From VEQN01 sp036405975 (GTDB taxonomy: Bacteria > Patescibacteriota > Minisyncoccia > Phycocordibacterales > CAIZLB01): a stretch of 24,690 nt of DNA. Shown piece by piece: positions 18,252 to 24,690 of this stretch (position 1 is its first letter; every line of letters starts with the position of its first letter). The DNA lies in NCBI GenBank assembly GCA_036405975.1, contig DASWWM010000010.1, forward strand, positions 1-24,690, in the 5' to 3' direction. The notes under the pieces were generated by a model, which was not told where the DNA came from, made no database searches, and saw nothing but the letters and a program-made list of their open reading frames with translations. A program made the translations under genes and the position numbers.

Positions 18252-20996
18252 CTATGCTGCCCTCCCCTTCTTCGTCCATCGGTACAGCAGCTTTCGGATC
18301 TCGTCTGCGACAATGATGCTTGCTGCGGTCACGATCACGACGACCCATTCATTCAGATTAAGAGGCACGGTATTGAGGACCGTCTGAAGCGGAGCCCAGT
18401 ATATGCCGGCATTTTGGATCAGCACGATGAGCACCGTCGCAAATACAAGATACTTATTTGAGAGGAATGGAACCTTGAAGACCGAGCGGCTCTCAGACCG
18501 GCAGTTCCACGCATTGAACCATTGGTATGCAGCCATAACTGTCAGGGCCATGGTCGTAGCCTTTGCATAGTCCGTAACGGCAAGATAATGCTCGAAGACG
18601 ATCAGCGTTCCGATCATCATGACAATGGCACCCAGGGCAATTCGCGCAGCCATGAGGGGCGTGACGAGAGACCTTCCTTTTCTATGCGAGACCGCGGACA
18701 TTCGCGCATTGAGCGAATTCTGTTCCATGGCAAGAGCGACGACGAGGAAGCCGTCGGTCACGAAGTTGAGCCAGATAATCTGGCTTGGAGAGATCGGCAG
18801 CGGGAATCCGAGAAGCAGCGCGACCATGACGATGAGAATGCCGGCGATGCTCGTCGAGGCAAGATACGTGATGATTTTCTTGATGCTGTGGTAGATGTAC
18901 CGTCCTTCCTCGATGGCCGATACGATGCTTTTGAAATTGTCATCGAGGAGGATAATGTCGGCGGCCTCCTTGGCCACCTCCGTGCCCGTCTTCCCCATGG
19001 CGATGCCCAAGTCGGCCGCAGCAAGAGAAAGAGCATCGTTTACTCCATCTCCCGTCATGCCGATCGTCATTCCGCGAGAGCGGTAGAGCTCGACGATCTT
19101 GAACTTATGCTCAGGAGAAACCCGGGCGAAGACGCTCACTTTCGGAAGAACCGACGTCAGTTGCCCTTCGGACATACGCACGAGGTCGTCTCCCGTAATA
19201 GCTTCGTCTCCATTTCTGAAGATGCCGGCCTTTCGGGCGATTGCCTTTGCCGTTTCGATGTAATCGCCCGTAATCATGACCACCTTCACGCCTGCTTGCT
19301 GAGCCTTGCTCACCGCCTCATGGATATTTTCTCGAAGCGCATCGCTGATTCCCATGAGTCCGGCGAATGCGAGCTCGGGAACCTTCCCTGCTTCCTTTGC
19401 GTATTCAGGAGGATCCTTTCTTGTCGCGAAGGCAAGGACTCGAAGGCCTTGCGACGCCATCTGATTCACCATTTGATCAATGTCTTGCCTCATGGCAACC
19501 GTCATCTCATGATTCCTGATACCCTTTGAATACTGCTGGCATTTCTCAATGATCACTTCAGGTGCTCCGGCGACAAAGTATATAGTTTCGCCAAGCACTT
19601 TATGCGTTACGGAATGATATTTGATTTCAGATGCGAACGGCACCTCGTTCAGAAGCGGCCATTCCTTGAGCATCTCATCTTTGAGCAGACCTGCCTTCTG
19701 GGCGAATACGGTCATTGCAGACTCGGTCGGATCTCCTGAAACCCTTCTCCATTCCTGCCTTGCCTCATCAAAAAGAATTGGCGAATCGGCAACGACGCCG
19801 GCGATGCGTGCCATATGAAGCAGATCGTCATGAAGCTTCGGATCGACTTGCTGACCGTCAGTACTTCTTGTAAACGTTCCCTTGGGCTCATATCCCGCTC
19901 CTGATATTTCATAAAGCTCCCCACCGGTATAAACCTGCTGGGTCATCATCTGGTTCAGCGTCAGCGTTCCAGTCTTGTCTGTGGCAATGATGTCAGCTTG
20001 ACCAAGTGCCTCAACGGCCTGAAGCTTCTTGACCAGGGCATTCTTCTTTCCCATTCGGTACACTCCTGCCGCAAGAATGAGCGTAACGGTCACAGGCAAG
20101 CCTTCGGGAATGGCAGAAACGGCCATGGCAACCACGGTCGAGAGCATGGTGATGACGTCAAAGCCTCGTGCGAGACCGATAGTGAATGTGACCGCGCCGA
20201 CCAGAAGCACGACGATGATGATGAGTCGTGACAATTTCCTAATAGTTTCCTTCAGCGGAACCTCAGTAGTGATAGCTGAGAGTTCCTGGGAGATATTTCC
20301 GATAGCAGTCGACATTCCGACAGCCGTGATAACGGCAAGGCCTGCTCCGCCCTGCACCGTCGTCCCCTTGAATACCATATTCTTCTGCTTGAACTCTTCG
20401 ACAGTCGCATCGGCGGTATTCTCGATAGGGTCAATATTCTTCTCCACCGACTCTGACTCTCCGGTAAGCGAAGATTCGTCCATCTTCAGGCTCGTGACCT
20501 GAATCAGTCGCGCATCAGCACCAACCTTGTCTCCTTCTTTCAGCACCAGGATGTCACCGACCGCGAGTTCAGTGTCAGGAATCATTTCCTCCACTCCGTC
20601 TCGAATGACAGTCGACGTCGTCGTCGCGAAGTTTCTGAGCGCGGCAAGAGTGTCCTCGGCTCGCCCTTCCTGGATCGTGCCGACGATCGAGTTGATGATA
20701 AGAACGGTCAGGATTACAGCCGCGTCAATGTAGTCGCCGAGAAGGAATACCACCAGCGCCGCGGCCAACAGGATATAGATGATTGAGCTCTGGAACTGAC
20801 GGAGGAAAATCGACGCGAGCGATGGCCGCGGCGCTTCCGGCAGCTTGTTCTGCCCGTATCGGTTAATTCTGGCTTCTATCTCCTTATGGCTAAGTCCGCG
20901 AATCGTCGTCTGAAGATCGGCGAGAACCTGAGTCGCATCTTTCGAATACGGCTGAGGATATCGTTCGAGGTTTGGCGCTGAGTGTGGCTTTTTCAT
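18252..20996 (-). CDS. P2-type cation-transporting P-type ATPase (Ca2+/Mn2+-ATPase-like)
   Basis: 914 residues, the normal length. It pumps cations across the membrane by ATP-driven phosphorylation. Motifs in order: TGES (178-181), PEGL in M4 (297-300), DKTGTLT with phospho-Asp D340, SGDPTESA (420-427), GAPE (477-480), MITGD (574-578) and MTGDGVNDA (647-655). M6 reads NFVTDG (744-749), keeping the Asn, Thr and Asp that bind Ca2+ in SERCA. In M5 the equivalents of SERCA N768 and E771 appear to be S716 and G719, so only one ion site is likely. The conserved Lys of the K-G-A-P-E nucleotide site is Ala476. TATAGT lies 6 nt before the ATG. Ion choice cannot be read with certainty. Confidence 0.9.
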   Translation of the reverse strand: MKKPHSAPNLERYPQPYSKDATQVLADLQTTIRGLSHKEIEARINRYGQNKLPEAPRPSLASIFLRQFQSSIIYILLAAALVVFLLGDYIDAAVILTVLIINSIVGTIQEGRAEDTLAALRNFATTTSTVIRDGVEEMIPDTELAVGDILVLKEGDKVGADARLIQVTSLKMDESSLTGESESVEKNIDPIENTADATVEEFKQKNMVFKGTTVQGGAGLAVITAVGMSTAIGNISQELSAITTEVPLKETIRKLSRLIIIVVLLVGAVTFTIGLARGFDVITMLSTVVAMAVSAIPEGLPVTVTLILAAGVYRMGKKNALVKKLQAVEALGQADIIATDKTGTLTLNQMMTQQVYTGGELYEISGAGYEPKGTFTRSTDGQQVDPKLHDDLLHMARIAGVVADSPILFDEARQEWRRVSGDPTESAMTVFAQKAGLLKDEMLKEWPLLNEVPFASEIKYHSVTHKVLGETIYFVAGAPEVIIEKCQQYSKGIRNHEMTVAMRQDIDQMVNQMASQGLRVLAFATRKDPPEYAKEAGKVPELAFAGLMGISDALRENIHEAVSKAQQAGVKVVMITGDYIETAKAIARKAGIFRNGDEAITGDDLVRMSEGQLTSVLPKVSVFARVSPEHKFKIVELYRSRGMTIGMTGDGVNDALSLAAADLGIAMGKTGTEVAKEAADIILLDDNFKSIVSAIEEGRYIYHSIKKIITYLASTSIAGILIVMVALLLGFPLPISPSQIIWLNFVTDGFLVVALAMEQNSLNARMSAVSHRKGRSLVTPLMAARIALGAIVMMIGTLIVFEHYLAVTDYAKATTMALTVMAAYQWFNAWNCRSESRSVFKVPFLSNKYLVFATVLIVLIQNAGIYWAPLQTVLNTVPLNLNEWVVVIVTAASIIVADEIRKLLYRWTKKGRAA

Positions 20997-21002
20997 GGTT
21001 CT

Positions 21003-21008
21003 ACTATA
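21003..21008 (-). promoter_or_regulatory. -10 box of the P-type ATPase gene (leaderless)
   Basis: TATAGT preceded by GG on the minus strand, 6 nt before the ATG at 20996. Confidence 0.65.
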
Positions 21009-21032
21009 CCCTTAATCGCCGTAAATTTAAAT

Positions 21033-21065
21033 AAAAAGCCCTCTCGCCGCGGAGGCAGAGAGGGC
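21033..21065 (-). terminator. Terminator of the dihydrouridine synthase gene
   Basis: Minus strand: GCCCTCTC and GAGAGGGC (21058-21065 with 21038-21045) followed by TTTTT. It lies just upstream of the ATPase promoter. Confidence 0.8.
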
Positions 21066-21101
21066 CATGCGTACAGGTCCATGCGCTTTTTCCGAAAGCA
21101 A

Positions 21102-22286
21102 CTATGCAGCGGCCAAAAACCTTTCGACTATCTCCCTGACCTGATCGAAGCCGTCAGCCTTTTCCATAAGCTCAAGCCGCAACTCCTTGGCACCGTCAAA
21201 ACCGTTCACATAGGCTTTGTAATGCTTCTTCATGACAGCGAAGCTCTTGATATCTCCCAAATGCTTCTCATATAGATATGTATGCTCGAGCATGACCCGG
21301 AGCTTTTCCTCGACAGTCGGAATCACGGCCTCGTAGCCCGGCCTTCGGATAGATTCGAAAAGCCATGGATTGCCGAATATGCCACGCCCGATCATGATGC
21401 CTTCGGCTTTTGTCTCATCATACTTTTGAACTCCTTCTGCGACAGTCTGCACGTCGCCGTTTCCAAAGATGAGAGTCCTTGCAGTTTCATCGACGACTTC
21501 CCCGTTCGCCTTCTGTTCGGCAAACTTCTTATCAAAAAATTCATCTCGTATTTCAACTGCCCGAGCAATATGCTCCCATCGAGCAGGAACTTTGGACATC
21601 TCCTTTCTTGTTCGCGCATGGATCGTAACAACTGCGGGCTCCGCCTCAAGAAGTGCAGGCAGCCATGTCTCAAGCTCATTCTTGTTATAGCCGATTCGCG
21701 TCTTTACAGTTATGGGCAAATGAACGAGAGCCGTCTCGTCTCCAGCTTCATACCGCTTTATAAGTTCCGCGCTGTCACCGAACTCTGCTTTCGGTGCACG
21801 CACCGCGCCCTTTTGTGCCGCACGGATGACCTCCTGCGCACGCTTCGGAGTCTTGATCATTGCGGAACCGCAGCCCTGTTTCTCGATGCTCTTATCTGGG
21901 CAACCCATATTGATATCCACGCCATCGTACCCGAGCTCCGCCACAAGCTTGCATGCCTGTTCCATGTATTCTGGGTTCGAGCTGAAAAGCTGTGCGACGA
22001 CAGGTCTTTCCGAAACTGTCTTGCCTGCACCGACAAGCGCGAAGTCGGGAGACTCAATATTGTAGATAAGGTCTCGCATGAGCTTAGCTTTGCCTTCAGG
22101 CGTCGCCCTCACGATGCCGTCTGCTGCCACGAACTCAGTCCAGACCACGTCCGGCTTTCCATACTTGGAAATAACATGCCTGAATGAGCAGTCAGTCACA
22201 TCGGCCATCGGGGCAAGAACAAAAAGCGGTCGGTTTTCCGACCTTGCCCTCTCGTGAATCCCCTTCCAAAATCCCAGATTGACCAT
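21102..22286 (-). CDS. dus: tRNA-dihydrouridine synthase
   Basis: 394 residues, longer than the usual 310-350. The FMN-dependent enzyme reduces uridines in the tRNA D-loop using NADPH. Visible are VLAPMADVTDCSFR (about 23-36), the active-site DINMGCP with catalytic Cys129, VKTRIGY, TIHARTR, and the phosphate-binding FGNGDV and MIGRGIFGNPWLF. The extra length comes from insertions at about 155-190 and 235-275 (helical, Lys/Glu-rich). TTGAAT-17-TAGACT lies upstream with 8 nt between the -10 and the ATG. The -10 overlaps the stop codon of the coiled-coil gene upstream. Which Dus subfamily this is cannot be settled by eye. Confidence 0.9.
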   Translation of the reverse strand: MVNLGFWKGIHERARSENRPLFVLAPMADVTDCSFRHVISKYGKPDVVWTEFVAADGIVRATPEGKAKLMRDLIYNIESPDFALVGAGKTVSERPVVAQLFSSNPEYMEQACKLVAELGYDGVDINMGCPDKSIEKQGCGSAMIKTPKRAQEVIRAAQKGAVRAPKAEFGDSAELIKRYEAGDETALVHLPITVKTRIGYNKNELETWLPALLEAEPAVVTIHARTRKEMSKVPARWEHIARAVEIRDEFFDKKFAEQKANGEVVDETARTLIFGNGDVQTVAEGVQKYDETKAEGIMIGRGIFGNPWLFESIRRPGYEAVIPTVEEKLRVMLEHTYLYEKHLGDIKSFAVMKKHYKAYVNGFDGAKELRLELMEKADGFDQVREIVERFLAAA

Positions 22287-22294
22287 ATTTTTCC

Positions 22295-22323
22295 AGTCTA
22301 CGCCAAGCCGGCATTTGATTCAA
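22295..22323 (-). promoter_or_regulatory. Promoter of the dihydrouridine synthase gene
   Basis: TTGAAT (22318-22323), 17-nt spacer, TAGACT (22295-22300), 8 nt to the ATG at 22286. The TAG of TAGACT is also the stop codon of the gene upstream. Confidence 0.65.
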
Positions 22324-22660
22324 GCCTCGCGAGCCGCCTATTGATTCTGGCCTTATCCTTCTCATTGCCTTCCACGTATTTGAAAATGGGATCGGTTTTC
22401 TCGTGAATAAGATCTATCACTCGAGCAATGTCTTCCTTAAGACCTCGGATATCTTTCCTCATTTCCTCGTGCTCGCGTCGATTGTCTTCAATGGATGTCC
22501 AGATCATCATCCTGAGCTCGTCAAACTCCCCTTTAAAATCCATCTTGATTTCGGTCTTCAGCTCGTACTTGAACTCATTCCGAAGATACCCCTTCGTTAC
22601 GAATTCGTGATCATCCGGCCTCACATCAGTCTTTGTACGCAATGTCATTTTCTTGGTCAT
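22298..22660 (-). CDS. Small coiled-coil protein (120 aa)
   Basis: It begins MTKKMTLRTKTDVRPDDHEFVTKGYLRNEFKYELKTE; the FVTKGYLRNE step recurs in small coiled-coil proteins common in Patescibacteria. From about residue 30 to 115 it is almost all charged heptad sequence (EFDELRMMIW, EDNRREHEEMRKDIRGLKEDIARVIDLI, INRRLARLESN), so it should form a long coiled coil. No membrane segment. An ATG at 22648 is a possible shorter start. Function unknown. Divergent from enolase. Confidence 0.75.
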   Translation of the reverse strand: MTKKMTLRTKTDVRPDDHEFVTKGYLRNEFKYELKTEIKMDFKGEFDELRMMIWTSIEDNRREHEEMRKDIRGLKEDIARVIDLIHEKTDPIFKYVEGNEKDKARINRRLARLESNAGLA

Positions 22661-22720
22661 ATAGTATTCCTGTTACTGTTCAAAGTCTACGATTTTCACA
22701 TGAATTCACCATCAATTCTG

Positions 22721-22772
22721 AATGAATTTTACGGCCCGGAATCAGGCTCTTTTGACCCGCATAAAATTCATT
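22721..22772. repeat. 11-bp inverted repeat in the region between the coiled-coil gene and enolase
   Basis: AATGAATTTTA (22721-22731) and its exact reverse complement (22762-22772) are separated by 30 nt. Further AATTC steps lie nearby. It sits upstream of the enolase -10, so it could be a regulatory site; no T-tract follows. Confidence 0.45.
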
Positions 22773-22810
22773 TTTGGAGAAAATTTGTTTTCCACAACCA
22801 TATCCAGATA

Positions 22811-22819
22811 TGCTACAAT
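22811..22819 (+). promoter_or_regulatory. Extended -10 of the enolase gene
   Basis: TGCTACAAT matches a TGn-extended -10 and would give a leader of about 46 nt. Enolase therefore appears to be leadered, unlike most genes of the window. No Shine-Dalgarno is close to the ATG. Confidence 0.5.
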
Positions 22820-22872
22820 AGCACCCGTCACTGAAAGGACATTAAAGTTTTCATAAAAACATACATATAAAT

Positions 22873-24321
22873 ATGGCATCAAAACCAGCAAAAAAGACAA
22901 CTCAGAAAGCAGCTTCGAAAGCGAAGCCTGCTGCAAAGAAATCAGCAAAGCCTGTTTCTAAGGGACCAGCAGTAAAGGCTCCAGCAGCACCAAAGAACCT
23001 TCTTCCGGCTATCAAGACAGTCGTGGGACGAGAAATTCTCGACTCTCGAGGAAACCCTACGGTTGAGGTAGACGTAACGCTCAAGGACGGATCATTCGGA
23101 CGGGCAGCGGTTCCATCAGGAGCATCGACTGGTTCATACGAAGCCATCGAGCTTCGAGACGGTGACAAGAAGCGATACCTCGGAAAGGGCGTTCTCAAAG
23201 CAGTCGCGAATGTAAACGGACCTCTTCGAAAGGCACTTGTCGGCAAGCAGTTCAACCAGGAGACGCTCGACCAGCGAATGATCTGGCTCGACGGAACTCA
23301 CAATAAGGCAGTTCTTGGCGCGAATGCGATTCTCGGAATTTCACTTGCCTTCTCTCACGCTGCTGCAAAGTCGCAGAAAAAGCCTCTTTATAAGTACTTC
23401 GCGGATATTGCCAAGACTGGAAAGCCGATGAGCCTTCCGCTTCCGATGATGAACATCCTCAACGGAGGAAAGCATGCTGAGAAGTCTACGGACCTTCAGG
23501 AATTCATGGTCATGCCAGTTGGCGCAAAGAGCTGGGCACAGGCGCTCCGTATGGGAGCAGAAGTATTCCATGCCCTTAAGAAGATCCTCCACGACCGAGG
23601 CCTTTCAACTACTACTGGTGACGAGGGAGGATACGCGCCTTCACTTGGAAACAATGAGTCTGCGCTCAAGGTCATCCTCGAAGCTATCGAGAAGGCTGGA
23701 TACAAGCCTGGAACCGATATCGGCATCGCAATCGACGCCGCTTCAACCGAGCTCTACAAGGCTGGCGCTGACAGCGTAGCCGGAGAAAGCAAGAACGGAA
23801 CATACGAGCTTGCGAGCGAGAACCGAACTCTTTCAACTCCTGAAATGGTTAAGTTCTACGAAGAATGGCTTACGAAGTACCCTATCGTTTCTATCGAGGA
23901 CGGATTCTCTGAGGACGACTGGGCTGGATATGAACAGCTTACGAACTCATCTGGAAAGAAGGTTCAAATCGTCGGTGACGACCTCTTCGTTACGAATATC
24001 GACCGACTCAAGACTGGTATCGAGCGAAAGGCTGGAAACTCCATCCTCATCAAGCTCAACCAGATCGGATCTGTAACTGAGACAATCGCGGCCATCAAGA
24101 TGGCGAACAAAGCGGGCATGACATCTGTCATCTCTCACCGATCAGGCGAAACTGAGGATACGACTATCTCTCACTTCGTAGTAGGACTCGGATGCGGACA
24201 GATCAAGACTGGATCGCTCTGCCGAACTGACCGAGTGGCAAAGTACAATGAGCTTCTTCGAATCGAAGAGCAGCTTGGAAAGAAGGCGGTATTCGCCGGA
24301 AAGAACGCATTCAAGGCATAA
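22873..24321 (+). CDS. eno: Enolase with a lysine/alanine-rich N-terminal extension
   Basis: 482 residues; normal enolase is about 420-435. It converts 2-phosphoglycerate to phosphoenolpyruvate in glycolysis. The first 41 residues (MASKPAKKTTQKAASKAKPA and on) are an H1-like Lys/Ala/Pro tail not part of the enzyme. The enzyme proper starts near LPAIKTVVGREILDSRGNP. Present are SGASTGSYEAIELRDGD, NGGKHA, GDEGGYAP, the metal ligands in IAIDAAS, SIEDGF and VGDDLF, the catalytic-type Lys in ILIKLNQIG, and SHRSGETEDTTI with the second Lys in GQIKTGS. The ATG at 22873 opens the frame and no start codon gives a normal length directly. Fourteen of 16 arginines use CGA. It ends in a terminator. Confidence 0.95.
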   Translation: MASKPAKKTTQKAASKAKPAAKKSAKPVSKGPAVKAPAAPKNLLPAIKTVVGREILDSRGNPTVEVDVTLKDGSFGRAAVPSGASTGSYEAIELRDGDKKRYLGKGVLKAVANVNGPLRKALVGKQFNQETLDQRMIWLDGTHNKAVLGANAILGISLAFSHAAAKSQKKPLYKYFADIAKTGKPMSLPLPMMNILNGGKHAEKSTDLQEFMVMPVGAKSWAQALRMGAEVFHALKKILHDRGLSTTTGDEGGYAPSLGNNESALKVILEAIEKAGYKPGTDIGIAIDAASTELYKAGADSVAGESKNGTYELASENRTLSTPEMVKFYEEWLTKYPIVSIEDGFSEDDWAGYEQLTNSSGKKVQIVGDDLFVTNIDRLKTGIERKAGNSILIKLNQIGSVTETIAAIKMANKAGMTSVISHRSGETEDTTISHFVVGLGCGQIKTGSLCRTDRVAKYNELLRIEEQLGKKAVFAGKNAFKA

Positions 24322-24340
24322 GCAGAGCCTTTGGCGATCG

Positions 24341-24374
24341 AAAAAAGCAGGATGCGACAAGCTCCTGCTTTTTT
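24341..24374. terminator. Bidirectional terminator after enolase
   Basis: AAAAAAGCAGGA (24341-24352) pairs with its complement at 24363-24374 around a 10-nt loop, giving T-tracts on both strands; it serves enolase and the convergent coiled-coil gene. Confidence 0.88.
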
Positions 24375-24384
24375 ATTTGGCAAA

Positions 24385-24690
24385 CTATCGAATCTTTTGT
24401 TCCAGAGCACGGATCTCGCTCTCAAGCTTCATGTTTTCCGTCTTGAGCTTTTGTGCCTCGGCAACCTCGTGCTGCTTCTTGTCCCTGAGGAATCCGACCG
24501 CTCTCGTCTTATTGTCGAGTTCCTTCTGCTTGTAGATCTTCTCGCTCTTCGCCCGCTCGGCGTCGAGAGCCGACTTATGGCTTCCCGTCTCAAGCTGCTT
24601 TATCTCAAGCCCGTGCTTGTGAATCTCATTGCCGATATTGGTAATTTCAACCCTCACGGAATTCAGCTTCTGCTGGATGTGCTCGATCTG
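24385..24690 (-). CDS. Coiled-coil protein, C-terminal part, cut by the window edge
   Basis: The frame is open from the right edge of the window down to its stop at 24385, about 101 codons, so the start lies outside; a GTG at 24657 is only an internal codon in this reading. The residues are nearly all charged heptads (QIEHIQQKLNSVRVEITN, IKQLETGSHKSALDAERAK, LKTENMKLESEIRALEQK), a long coiled coil. No family can be named. It converges on enolase across a shared terminator. Confidence 0.65.
   Translation of the reverse strand, partial: QIEHIQQKLNSVRVEITNIGNEIHKHGLEIKQLETGSHKSALDAERAKSEKIYKQKELDNKTRAVGFLRDKKQHEVAEAQKLKTENMKLESEIRALEQKIR

Noticed and set aside
18522..19529. Long plus-strand frame inside the P-type ATPase gene
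   Set aside because: Antisense shadow rich in His, Arg and Asp; the ATPase on the minus strand is complete with all motifs.
21282..22187. 301-codon plus-strand frame opposite the dihydrouridine synthase
   Set aside because: Cys/Leu/Phe-rich shadow without start signals; the minus strand has the full Dus motif set.
1..24690. CRISPR array, insertion sequence, prophage or integration site
   Set aside because: No regularly spaced repeats, transposase, integrase or terminal repeats were seen. The tRNA-Gln 3' end has no duplicated copy nearby.

Overview
The window looks like a stretch of chromosome from a bacterium of the Candidate Phyla Radiation (Patescibacteria, probably Parcubacteria/Kaiserbacteria-like). 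This assignment is an inference. It rests on many small genes packed head to tail, a reduced DnaX (gamma only, no zinc module), short membrane and hypothetical families common in that group, and mostly leaderless gene starts with almost no Shine-Dalgarno sequences. No phage, transposon, CRISPR array or rRNA was seen.

Layout. Positions 1-3915 (minus strand) hold a surface-glycan cluster: an MBOAT O-acyltransferase, a translationally coupled SGNH/AlgX-like partner, a GT4 glycosyltransferase and the start of another protein that leaves the window. Positions 3916-4785 hold a divergent region with a large inverted repeat, a tiny acidic protein, a GIY-YIG protein and a tiny lysine-rich histone-H1-like protein. 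Positions 4848-8059 carry an MliC+META lipoprotein-like protein, a PadR repressor with a PspC/GIN envelope-stress protein, and a DUF378 membrane protein. Positions 8236-10843 carry a DUF5069 protein, a 22-residue protein with seven cysteines that has its own promoter and terminator, a hypothetical protein, a TrmB-like regulator and a HAD-like protein. Positions 10932-14330 (minus strand) carry small secreted or membrane proteins, an HhH protein and an ART-like protein.

Positions 14508-15839 form a metal-responsive operon: a CsoR/RcnR-type repressor, a heavy-metal-binding MauE-like membrane protein and a DUF305 protein, with a perfect 19-nt operator. Then follow tRNA-Gln, dnaX, an unknown gene with the only clear Shine-Dalgarno site in the window, a P2-type cation ATPase, a tRNA-dihydrouridine synthase, a coiled-coil protein, enolase with a lysine/alanine-rich N-terminal tail, and a coiled-coil protein that leaves the window.

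Transcription and translation. At least twelve starts have a -10 box (TATAAT, TATACT, TATAGT, TATAAA, TAAAAT, TAGAAT or TAGACT) 6-8 nt upstream of the ATG, so the transcript would start at or within about two bases of the start codon. I used this spacing to choose starts. Several of these -10 boxes are preceded by GG and lack a good -35. Hairpin terminators separate most units. Enolase and the lysine-rich protein use CGA for nearly every arginine.
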